Shown piece after piece: positions 57,731-64,000 of a DNA stretch of 64,000 nucleotides. Position 1 is the stretch's first letter; each line of letters starts with the position of its first letter. The stretch comes from an uncultured Bacteroides sp. (GTDB lineage: Bacteria; Bacteroidota; Bacteroidia; Bacteroidales; Bacteroidaceae). The position numbers were made by a program, and so were the translations under genes. The stretch lies in the NCBI GenBank assembly GCA_949296575.1, contig CASFPE010000034.1, positions 1-64,000 of the forward strand, written 5' to 3'. Below the pieces are notes generated by a model that was not told the DNA's origin, ran no database searches, and saw nothing but the letters and a program-made list of their open reading frames with translations.

Positions 57731-58975
57731 ATGAGAAGACGCACTTGTTTCATGATAACCGCCCTGCTGTGCATGCAGGCAGGCATCTTGCCCGCCCAAG
57801 CACAGGACAGGAAAGCCAGGAAAGCCCCCAACGTCTCGGTGAGCATCGGCCCGGCCATGTACAAACAGGAAAAGAAAGCCTACTTCAACATCGGGCTGAT
57901 GGCCAAGGTGTACCGCCTGCAAGGCGCAGGCATCAACCTCCTTTCCAGCACCGCAAGGACAAGGAGCGACGGGCTGCAACTCTCCGGCTTCGCCAACATC
58001 AACGGGACGGGGATGCACGGCCTGCAACTGTCGGGCATCGCCAATATCAACGGCACCGACGCATGGGGCCTCCCTGCTACGGGCATCGTCAACATCATCG
58101 GCCGCAACAGCCACGGGATGTTGGCTGCCGGGGGCATCAACATCACAGGAGAAAACACCGACGGGATGGCCATAGGCGGCCTGCTGAACATCGCAGGCAA
58201 GGCATCCAACGGCGTGGCCGTTGCAGGCTTGGCCAACATCACCGGGCAGCACACCAACGGGGCGGCACTGTCCGGCCTGCTGAACGTCAGCGGCAAGGAC
58301 GTGCGAGGCATGCAGGCCACCGCCCTGCTGAACATCGCAGGCCGTGAGGCCAACGGCGTGCAAGCCGCTGCGTTAAGCAACGTGACGGTGGGCCTGAACG
58401 GCGTGCAAGCGGGCATCGCCAACTACGCCCGCCGCATGAAAGGGCTCCAGATAGGTGTGGCCAACATCGCGGGCGACACCGTGAGGGGCGTGCAGGCGGG
58501 CATCGTCAACTACAGCCGCGACACCACGGGCGTGAAGCTCGGCATCGTGAACCTCACTCCCCGCACAAGGGTGCAGATGATGATGTACGGCGGCAACGCC
58601 GCCAAGTTCAACGTGGCCGCCCGCTTCCTGAACCGCTGGAGCTACACCATCCTGGGCATCGGCGCGCCGTGGCTGAAGATGGACGACCCGTTCTCGCTGT
58701 CGGCATCCTTCCGCGCCGGCCTCCACATCAGCCCCGTGCGCAACTTGCGCCTGAGCGGCGACTTGGGATACAGCCACATCGAGGCGCCCGGCAACGCCGG
58801 CCCCGCCATCCCCAAGCGGATGTACGCCCTTGAGGCACGCATCAACGCAGAATACCAGGTGGCCCGCCGCCTGGGGCTGTTCGTCTCCGGGGGCTATGCC
58901 TCCGCCCGCCATTACGGGCAGGGCGGGGAATACGAAGGCAAGCCCGTCATCGAGTTCGGCCTGCTGCTTTTCTGA
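57731..58975 (+). CDS. Secreted protein with about twelve 16-residue repeats, unknown function
   Basis: A 414-residue protein with a signal peptide (about 1-25). Residues about 75-280 form about twelve units of close to 16 residues with a G-(I/L)-x-N-(I/V) core, such as LSGIANINGTDAWG and VAGLANITGQHTNG; the pattern fits a beta-solenoid. A C-terminal domain (about 290-414) of alternating strands may be a beta-barrel. No named family recognised. It begins the GC-rich block and ends 18 bp before the flippase gene in the same direction. Confidence 0.78.
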   Translation: MRRRTCFMITALLCMQAGILPAQAQDRKARKAPNVSVSIGPAMYKQEKKAYFNIGLMAKVYRLQGAGINLLSSTARTRSDGLQLSGFANINGTGMHGLQLSGIANINGTDAWGLPATGIVNIIGRNSHGMLAAGGINITGENTDGMAIGGLLNIAGKASNGVAVAGLANITGQHTNGAALSGLLNVSGKDVRGMQATALLNIAGREANGVQAAALSNVTVGLNGVQAGIANYARRMKGLQIGVANIAGDTVRGVQAGIVNYSRDTTGVKLGIVNLTPRTRVQMMMYGGNAAKFNVAARFLNRWSYTILGIGAPWLKMDDPFSLSASFRAGLHISPVRNLRLSGDLGYSHIEAPGNAGPAIPKRMYALEARINAEYQVARRLGLFVSGGYASARHYGQGGEYEGKPVIEFGLLLF

Positions 58976-58993
58976 CCCTCACCCCCACGCCGC

Positions 58994-60451
58994 ATGAAAC
59001 GCCAGCCCACGCCCTACCGCTCCATCCTGAAAGGCACCGCCGCATTCGGCGGCGTGCAGGTGTTCAACCTGCTCATCAACCTGGCAAGGGGCAAATGCGT
59101 GGCCCTCCTCCTTGGGCCGGAGGGCATGGGCATCGCCTCGTTGTTCACCACGGCCGGCAACACCATCCAGCAGTTCTTCTCCTGCGGGCTCAACCTGTCG
59201 GTCGTCAAGGAGATATCCGAGGCAAAAGAGCAGGGGCAGGCCGGGCGCTTCGCCTTGGCCGTGGCCGCCACCCGCCGCCTGCTGCGCGCCACCGCGATGG
59301 CGGGAGCCGCCTTCACCCTGCTGGCCGCCCCGCTGCTGAGCCAGTGGACGTTCGGCACGGACGGCTACCGGTGGCATTTCATGGCCGTGGCCGCCGTGGT
59401 GCTGTTCACCACGCTGTCCAACGGCGAACTGTCCATCCTGCAAGGGCTGCACGAGGTGAAGCGGCTGGCCGCCGCTTCCGTGTTCGGGGCCGTCGTGGGA
59501 CTGGCCGCAGGCGTGCCGCTCTACTACTTCTTCGGCTACGGCGGCATCGTGCCGGCCATGGTGGCGCTGGCCGTGGCCACCTTCCTGTTCTACCGCTTCC
59601 ACACCCGCCGCGCCCTGCCCCGCGACGCGGCACGCCCCCCCCGCGAGGGGATGCGCCCCCTGATGCGCCGCATGCTGGCGCTGGGCATCGTGATGCTCGT
59701 GGCCAACCTCTTGGGGACACTGGCCACCTATCTCCTCAACATCTTCATCGGGCAGCACGGCACGCTCTCCGACGTGGGCCTGTGGCAGGCGGCCAACTCC
59801 ATCACCAACCAGTACGTGGGGCTGGTGTTTTCCGCCCTCAGCCTCGACTTCCTGCCCCGCCTGTCGGCCATCCAGTCGAGCAACTCGCAGGTGCGCAAGC
59901 TCGTCAACCGCCAGTCCGAAGTCGTGGCCCTGGTGGCCGCGCCGCTGGCCGCCCTGCTCATCCTCACGGCCCCGCTGGTCATCCGCGTGCTGCTCACGCG
60001 GGAGTTCCTGCCGCTCACCACCGTCATCCGCATCATGGGCGTGGGCATCTTCTTCAAGGCGGTGGCCTTCCCGATGGGCTACATCTCGTTTGCCAAGGGC
60101 GACAAGCGCACGTTCTTCTGGTTAGAGGGGGTGGCGGGCAACGCGCTGTGGCTGTGCCTCGCCTGCCTGGCCTACCGCCTGTGGGGCATCAACGGCATCG
60201 GCATCGCCTTCGTGGCGGTGAACGCCGCCTTCTGCCTCGTCTACGCCATCCTCACCCGCAGGCTCTACCAGTTTGCCCACAGCCGCCGGTTCCTGCGCAC
60301 GGCCCTGCCGCTCGGCGCGGCGCTGGCCGCCGCCTTCGCGTGCAGCTTCGTCCCCCATCCGTGGGCGGCCTACGGGCTGACGGGGCTGCTGACGGCCGCC
60401 GTGTCCGTGTACTGCCTGCGCGGGCTGCGCCAACGGGTGAGGCAATCGTAG
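58994..60451 (+). CDS. O-antigen/polysaccharide flippase (Wzx-like, MOP superfamily)
   Basis: A 485-residue integral membrane protein with about 12-14 hydrophobic helices. The start (ILKGTAAFGGVQVFNLLINLARGKCVALLLGPEGMGI) matches O-antigen translocases of the MOP superfamily. It should flip lipid-linked glycan repeat units across the inner membrane. It lies 18 bp after the repeat protein. The gene is very GC-rich, unlike most flippase genes, which tend to be AT-rich. A rightward overlapping frame (59095-60462) is open only because of the GC bias. Confidence 0.88.
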   Translation: MKRQPTPYRSILKGTAAFGGVQVFNLLINLARGKCVALLLGPEGMGIASLFTTAGNTIQQFFSCGLNLSVVKEISEAKEQGQAGRFALAVAATRRLLRATAMAGAAFTLLAAPLLSQWTFGTDGYRWHFMAVAAVVLFTTLSNGELSILQGLHEVKRLAAASVFGAVVGLAAGVPLYYFFGYGGIVPAMVALAVATFLFYRFHTRRALPRDAARPPREGMRPLMRRMLALGIVMLVANLLGTLATYLLNIFIGQHGTLSDVGLWQAANSITNQYVGLVFSALSLDFLPRLSAIQSSNSQVRKLVNRQSEVVALVAAPLAALLILTAPLVIRVLLTREFLPLTTVIRIMGVGIFFKAVAFPMGYISFAKGDKRTFFWLEGVAGNALWLCLACLAYRLWGINGIGIAFVAVNAAFCLVYAILTRRLYQFAHSRRFLRTALPLGAALAAAFACSFVPHPWAAYGLTGLLTAAVSVYCLRGLRQRVRQS

Positions 60452-60472
60452 AGCCGCGATGAATCGCGGCTC
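60451..60472. repeat. Hairpin palindrome at the flippase stop
   Basis: GAGCCGCGAT (60451-60460) and ATCGCGGCTC (60463-60472) form a perfect 10-bp inverted repeat beginning at the last base of the flippase stop codon. It may act as a terminator, although no T tract follows, or belong to a dispersed palindromic repeat class. Confidence 0.6.
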
Positions 60473-60511
60473 CAGCAGTTAGTGGCCAGTAGTTAGTAGT
60501 CAGAATATAGA

Positions 60512-60567
60512 AGTCAAGGAGTCAAGAAGTCAAGAAGGGAATGCAGAGACGCGGCGTGCCGCATCTC
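60512..60567. repeat. Short direct repeats followed by an imperfect palindrome
   Basis: AGTCAAGG, AGTCAAGA and AGTCAAGA follow each other at an 8-bp period (60512-60535). GAGACGCGGC and GCCGCATCTC (60546-60567) then form an imperfect inverted repeat with one mismatch. No coding frame crosses them convincingly. Confidence 0.55.
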
Positions 60568-60705
60568 CTGTCATCGCCGTTGGTAATACATCACAACATC
60601 CCATACACTGCCATCCGCCCGTCTGGAAGCCCGGCGGGCTGCCGCCTTGTTGCCTTGCCAACTCGTCAACCGGTCGCCTTGGCCGTCAGGACATCTCTGA
60701 AAACA

Positions 60706-60731
60706 TGCCCCACAGGCCCTTGTGGAGGGGG
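60706..60731. repeat. 26-nt leader shared by the two 23-bp arrays, copy 1
   Basis: The element has CCACAGGCC followed by TGTGGAGGGGG and an inverted repeat of CCACA/TGTGG arms. It matches 62338-62363 at 24 of 26 positions and lies 12 bp before the 11-unit array. Confidence 0.8.
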
Positions 60732-60742
60732 TGAAATCATGA

Positions 60743-60995
60743 TGCGCAACAGCCACCCTCCATGATGCGCAACAGCACCCCTTGCTGAAGCGCAACAGCA
60801 CCACCCCATGATGCGCGTCATGAGGGGTTCACCTTGCGCGTCATCCGCCCACCACCTTGCGCGTCATGGCAGCACCATGGTGCGCGTCATCACACTGCCC
60901 TCCCGCGCATGGTAAACTGTCCTTACAGCGCGGCAGCAGGGGCGCATCGTGCGCTTCATTCCGGCATCCTCTTGCGCGTCACCCCAAGGAATAGG
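60743..60995. repeat. Eleven-unit 23-bp tandem array with GCGC core
   Basis: A GCGC core recurs at exactly 23-bp steps from 60743 to 60973: TGCGC or one-base variants at 60743, 60766, 60789, 60812, 60835, 60858, 60881, 60904, 60927, 60950 and 60973. Units 1-3 share TGCGCAACAGC and units 4-7 share TGCGCGTCAT; units 8-11 are more diverged. The best unit is the near-palindrome CATGATGCGCGTCATG (60808-60823). Flanks of the core vary. The 640-bp spacer 60452-61091 has no credible gene and also holds the leader, small repeats and the LRR promoter. Confidence 0.9.
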
Positions 60996-61029
60996 CAGTG
61001 AGACGGGCAAACATTTCTCCGCAAGGGGC

Positions 61030-61060
61030 TTGCTTTTCCTGTGTGAAACCCCTACCTTTA
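61030..61060 (+). promoter_or_regulatory. Promoter of the BspA-like LRR gene
   Basis: TTG (61030-61032) is 20 bp before TACCTTTA (61053-61060), one mismatch from TAnnTTTG. It lies between the 23-bp array and the ATG at 61092. Confidence 0.5.
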
Positions 61061-61091
61061 CCGCCACATTAATTTATCAACAATCATAAGT

Positions 61092-62279
61092 ATGATCAAA
61101 CGAACACTTTTACTGGCCTGCGCGGCATTCCTCCTGCTGGCAGGCGGCGCGCAGGCGCAAACCGCCACCTTGGACGGCATCACGTACACCGTGAATGAGG
61201 ATGGCCAAACCGCGTCCGTCACCGGCTACGCGGGCGAACCCGTAGATGTAGCCATCCCCGCCACGGTGGAATACGAGGGAACGGATTATGCCGTCACCGC
61301 CATCGGCGACAATGCTTTCTATGGCTGCGCGTCGCTGCAAAGCATCGCCCTGCCCGAAAGCCTGCGGCGCATCGGCGGCTATGCCTTCCGGGGCTGCACG
61401 GCGTTGGAAAGCCTTTCCCTTCCGGCGGAAATGGACGAGATAGGCAACTGGGCATTCGTGGAATGCACCGCGCTGGCCGGCCTCACCCTGCCGGAAAGGT
61501 TGGGCAAAATCGGCAGCTATGCGTTCAGCGGATGCACCGCGATAGAAAGCATTGCTTTCCCGGAGGGGTTGCCCGGCACGGGCAACGGGACGTTTGACGG
61601 ATGCACCGCGCTGCAAAGCGTCTCCCTGCCCGAAGGGATGGAGGAAATCGGCAGCTACGCATTCGCAGGCTGCACGGCGTTGGCTGCCATCACCCTGCCC
61701 TCCACCACCGTGGAAATCAACAACAACGCCTTTGCCGGATGCACCTCCCTGGCAAGCGTCGCCCTGCCCGAAAGGCTGTCCGTCATCAGCGGGCAGGCAT
61801 TCTATGGCTGCACGGCCCTGCAAAGCATTACCCTGCCGACGGGGCTGGCCCACGTGGACAACGGGGCGTTCGTGGAATCCGGCCTGCTGGACGTGCATGC
61901 CCTCGCCGTGACCCCGCCCTACGCGCACAACGACGCATTTGATGCCGACATTTACGCCCGCGCCGCCCTCCACGTGCCTTCCGGCGCAGAGGAAGCCTAC
62001 CGGGAAGCCCAAGGGTGGAAGAACTTCCTGAACATCGGAGCCAGCCTGCCCCCGGTGTCCATTGAGGGCGTGGCAACGGATGCCTCCCCCGCCGCCTATG
62101 CCAATGGCATCCTCACCACCTCCGGCGCGGCCGACATCACGGTGTACGGGCAGAGCGGCGCACAGGTGCGGCACGCAGCGGGCGTGGCCTCGCTTTCGCT
62201 GGAAAGCCTTCCGCACGGCCTATATATAATATGTGTAGCGCAAGGGGGCCAGCGGCAAGTGCTGAAAGTGCTTCATTAA
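61092..62279 (+). CDS. BspA-like leucine-rich repeat protein with T9SS-like tail
   Basis: A 395-residue secreted protein with a signal peptide (about 1-23, ending AQAQ). About nine LRR units of 23 residues follow (about 70-275), each built on the IGxxAFxGCTALxSIxLPexL pattern of BspA/TpLRR proteins. The tail (ITVYGQSGAQV... to QVLKVLH) resembles a T9SS type A sorting domain. Such proteins bind host matrix proteins or other bacteria. It lies between two 23-bp palindrome arrays, with its promoter just after the first and its terminator just before the second. Confidence 0.9.
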   Translation: MIKRTLLLACAAFLLLAGGAQAQTATLDGITYTVNEDGQTASVTGYAGEPVDVAIPATVEYEGTDYAVTAIGDNAFYGCASLQSIALPESLRRIGGYAFRGCTALESLSLPAEMDEIGNWAFVECTALAGLTLPERLGKIGSYAFSGCTAIESIAFPEGLPGTGNGTFDGCTALQSVSLPEGMEEIGSYAFAGCTALAAITLPSTTVEINNNAFAGCTSLASVALPERLSVISGQAFYGCTALQSITLPTGLAHVDNGAFVESGLLDVHALAVTPPYAHNDAFDADIYARAALHVPSGAEEAYREAQGWKNFLNIGASLPPVSIEGVATDASPAAYANGILTTSGAADITVYGQSGAQVRHAAGVASLSLESLPHGLYIICVAQGGQRQVLKVLH

Positions 62280-62298
62280 TCCTGCGTGGGAAAATAAG

Positions 62299-62335
62299 GA
62301 AGGGGGCGCGGCGCAGGCTGCGCCCCCTTCGTTTT
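62299..62335 (+). terminator. Intrinsic terminator after the LRR gene
   Basis: GAAGGGGGCGC (62299-62309) pairs with GCGCCCCCTTC (62320-62330) around a 10-nt loop, followed by GTTTT. It sits 20 bp after the LRR stop. Confidence 0.8.
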
Positions 62336-62337
62336 CC

Positions 62338-62363
62338 TGCCCCACAGGCCACTGTGGAGGGGG
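62338..62363. repeat. 26-nt leader shared by the two 23-bp arrays, copy 2
   Basis: Matches 60706-60731 at 24 of 26 positions; the two differences fall in the centre (AC for CT). It contains the inverted repeat CCACAGGCCACTGTGG. The seven-unit array begins 8 bp later. Confidence 0.8.
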
Positions 62364-62370
62364 GCATGCC

Positions 62371-62531
62371 ACCACAATTGTGGTCACCCTGCCACCACAA
62401 TTGTGGTCTCCCCACCACCACAATTGTGGTCTCCTCACCACCATAATTGCGGTCTCCGCCCCACCATAATTGCGGTCTCCGCCCCACCATAATTGCGGCC
62501 TCCATCCCACCATAATTGCGGCCTCCGCCTC
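62371..62531. repeat. Seven-unit 23-bp tandem array of AATT-centred palindromes
   Basis: Units start at 62371, 62394, 62417, 62440, 62463, 62486 and 62509, exactly 23 bp apart. Units 1-3 carry the perfect palindrome ACCACAATTGTGGT. Units 4-7 carry ACCATAATTGCGG, which keeps the outer ACC/GG arms and the AATT centre but breaks two middle pairs. The pyrimidine-rich linkers vary less than in the GCGC array. The spacer 62280-62646 also holds the LRR terminator, the leader and the glycosyltransferase -7 box; no gene is seen in it. Confidence 0.92.
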
Positions 62532-62615
62532 CCCTCCCGCAAGGGGAAAAGTCCCGGCAGCAGGAGGGAAAGCGGAAAACCTGCCGGGCGCATGCGCCAT
62601 GTCGAGGAATTGCCG

Positions 62616-62623
62616 TATATTTG
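62616..62623 (+). promoter_or_regulatory. -7 element for the glycosyltransferase gene
   Basis: TATATTTG lies 24 bp before the ATG at 62647. The -33 region has no TTTG. Confidence 0.45.
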
Positions 62624-62646
62624 CCCGGAACAAACGAGATTGCGCC

Positions 62647-63645
62647 ATGGAAACTTTGCTCACCGTCATCATCGCCGTGTACAACGCCGGGGAGTACCTC
62701 CGCCCCTGCGTGGAAAGCATCGCGGGGCAGCTGCCGGAGGGCTGCGAGGCCCTGCTCGTGGACGACGGCTCCACGGACGGCTCCGGCGAGGCTTGCGACG
62801 AGCTGTCCCGCCGCCATGCCGGGGTGCGCGTCATCCACAAGGCCAACGGGGGGCTAAGCTCGGCCCGCAACGCCGGGCTCGACGCGGCGCGGGGGCGCTA
62901 CATCGCTTTCGCCGATGCCGACGACACGGTGGCGCCCGGCACCTACGAAGCCAACCTCCGCCTGCTGATGGCCGACCCGGAGGCCGACCTCCTGGAGTTT
63001 CCCATCTTCGTGTACTACCATTCCCCGAAAGGACGCCTGCGGCGCGCCTCCCGCCCGGAGGACATCGGCGGCGCAGACATCTATGCCTGGTGGTTCAGCC
63101 ATGAGGGCTACCGCCACAGCTACATGTGCAACAAATTGTTCCGGCGGGAACTGTTCGCCGGGGTGCGCTTCCCGGAAGGGCATGTGTACGAAGACCTGTA
63201 CGTGTTCGCACAAGAGATACTGCCCCGCGTGGGGCGCCTCAAGCTGTCCACAGAGGGAACCTACTACTATTACTACCGCCCGGCCTCCATCACCGTGGCC
63301 AACAGCTACAAGAAACAACTCGACCTCGTGAGAGCCATCAAGCGCGTCTACCATGAAAGCCTGCGCCACCCGGCCAGCCCACAGGCTTGGGCGCGATTCG
63401 CCATCTTCACCGCCAATGCCCTCACCGACCTGCTCGACCTGTCGCCCGCCCGCCGCGAACGCCGCCAAGCCCTGCAAGAAGCCCCCGGCGTGCGCCTCTC
63501 CCTGAAAGCGCTCTGCCAACTCCGCCTTCCCTTAACGGCCAAGGCGAAGAACCTGACGCTGGCCCTTTTAGGCATCCGCGCACACTGCCGCCTGATGCAC
63601 GGCCTGCACCGCCTGCGCGGCCTCCGGGAAACACCCATGGGATAA
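62647..63645 (+). CDS. Family 2 glycosyltransferase (GT-A fold)
   Basis: A 332-residue protein. The N-terminal GT-A domain has VIIAVYNAGEYLRPCVESI, DDGSTDGSG (39-47) and the metal-binding DADD (90-93), with ANGGLSSARNAGLD between them. The C-terminal half is helical, without clear membrane segments. Likely a cytosolic enzyme that adds a sugar to a lipid-linked glycan, working with the flippase upstream. The ATG at 62647 was chosen because the longer frame runs back through the 23-bp array. It is convergent with a second, partly visible protein gene. Confidence 0.9.
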   Translation: METLLTVIIAVYNAGEYLRPCVESIAGQLPEGCEALLVDDGSTDGSGEACDELSRRHAGVRVIHKANGGLSSARNAGLDAARGRYIAFADADDTVAPGTYEANLRLLMADPEADLLEFPIFVYYHSPKGRLRRASRPEDIGGADIYAWWFSHEGYRHSYMCNKLFRRELFAGVRFPEGHVYEDLYVFAQEILPRVGRLKLSTEGTYYYYYRPASITVANSYKKQLDLVRAIKRVYHESLRHPASPQAWARFAIFTANALTDLLDLSPARRERRQALQEAPGVRLSLKALCQLRLPLTAKAKNLTLALLGIRAHCRLMHGLHRLRGLRETPMG

Positions 63646-63681
63646 AGAAAGAGAGAAGGCTGCCGCCGCCCCCGGCACGCC

Positions 63682-64000
63682 TCAACGGCGCAACCGCCGC
63701 TTGAGCCACACCACCCCGTCGCGCAGCAACTTGGCCGGGCGGTAGAGGGCATCATGGAGAATAATGGCATACAGGCACCGCTCCCGCAAGGAGAAAGGCA
63801 CGCCCAAGCGGGCAGCCAACTGCCGCACCTCCCGCGCCATGCCAACATCCCGGTCGCGGAACACATGCATCAGCAACGCATAATAGCGGTAACGGAAATA
63901 GGCATCCACCTCGCATCCCCGCACGCCATAGTGTTCGGAAAGGTAGAAGGAAAGCTCCGCCATGCCCATCCCGAAGCGGAAACGTGCATGCTCGTCGCGC
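63682..64000 (-). CDS. Partial protein gene, C-terminal end; possibly a glycosyltransferase
   Basis: The minus-strand frame is open from the right edge to the stop at 63682, giving at least 106 residues with the true start outside the window. The visible part is helical, with Arg/Tyr-rich segments (AYFRYRYYALLMHVFRD) and a basic end (LLRDGVVWLKRRLRR), as seen at the C-termini of many GT2 enzymes in glycan clusters. No catalytic motif is in view. It is convergent with the GT2 gene, with 36 bp between the stops. Confidence 0.6.
   Translation of the reverse strand, partial: RDEHARFRFGMGMAELSFYLSEHYGVRGCEVDAYFRYRYYALLMHVFRDRDVGMAREVRQLAARLGVPFSLRERCLYAIILHDALYRPAKLLRDGVVWLKRRLRR

Noticed and set aside
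59095..60462. 455-residue plus-strand frame overlapping the flippase
   Set aside because: Arg/Pro/Ala-rich shadow frame caused by high GC. The flippase frame has coherent membrane helices and family motifs.
60743..60995. CRISPR array
   Set aside because: The period is 23 bp with a short palindromic core and no unique spacers of 30 bp or more, and no cas gene is in the window.
61110..62216. 368-residue minus-strand frame opposite the LRR gene
   Set aside because: Its internal repeats are just the reverse reading of the LRR repeats. No signal peptide or promoter.
62470..62646. Upstream in-frame extension of the glycosyltransferase through the 23-bp array
   Set aside because: The GT2 fold begins at the ATG at 62647, and a -7 box lies at 62616-62623 inside the extension.

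Overview
The window looks like a chromosomal segment of a gut-type Bacteroidales bacterium. I infer this from the repeated TAnnTTTG -7 promoter elements (often with TTG or TTTG about 19-20 bp upstream), secreted proteins ending in type IX secretion (T9SS)-like C-terminal domains, a BspA-like leucine-rich-repeat protein, a NagB/PIG-L fusion, DUF1460, and PPi-dependent phosphofructokinase. No tRNA, rRNA, CRISPR array, transposase or integrase was seen. I cannot name the species.

Layout. 0.2-7.8 kb: sugar utilisation, with a leftward kinase / FucP-like permease / mutarotase operon divergent from a GH3 lipoprotein and a GH28 pectinase, followed by guanine deaminase. 7.9-12.1 kb: a leftward envelope pair (Trp/Tyr- plus Ser/Arg-rich protein and FadL-like porin), then thioredoxin reductase. 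12.2-22.7 kb: a leftward four-gene operon of secreted proteins with T9SS-like tails, including a 1609-residue protein with about eight choice-of-anchor-J-like repeats. 23.4-31.8 kb: GH25 lysozyme, Pfp and a tripartite RND efflux operon. 32.2-36.7 kb: small conserved protein, acyltransferase, nitrilase-family amidase, a NagB-like/PIG-L fusion whose NagB half has lost catalytic residues, and a DUF1460 protein. 36.7-43.8 kb: chaperones and translation (DnaJ, GrpE, ABC-F, Tex, CbpM, CbpA). 44.3-48.0 kb: an AT-rich restriction-modification island with two amino-methyltransferases and an HNH nuclease. 48.1-50.0 kb: a queuosine operon (transporter, QueC, QueF) behind a candidate preQ1 riboswitch. 50.0-57.7 kb: housekeeping (DnaX, DivIC-like, OmpH-like, PepD) and two secreted proteins. 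57.7-64 kb: a GC-rich surface region with a 16-residue-repeat protein, flippase, BspA-like LRR protein and glycosyltransferases, the last cut by the window edge.

The most unusual signal is noncoding. Several intergenic spacers hold short tandem arrays whose unit is a 14-16 bp palindrome (some imperfect) repeated at an exact period: 21 bp x5 (7158-7262), 23 bp x3 (23075-23143), 23 bp x2 (44069-44114), 23 bp x11 (60743-60995) and 23 bp x7 (62371-62531). The palindrome differs between loci (TTTGAC..GTCAAA, ACGATTA.TAATCGT, CATGA-GCGC-TCATG, ACCACAATTGTGGT), but unit size, palindromic core and intergenic location are the same. The two longest arrays share a nearly identical 26-nt leader, and the ACGATT pair are dispersed copies differing by one whole unit. 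I report this as a shared architecture of unknown function.
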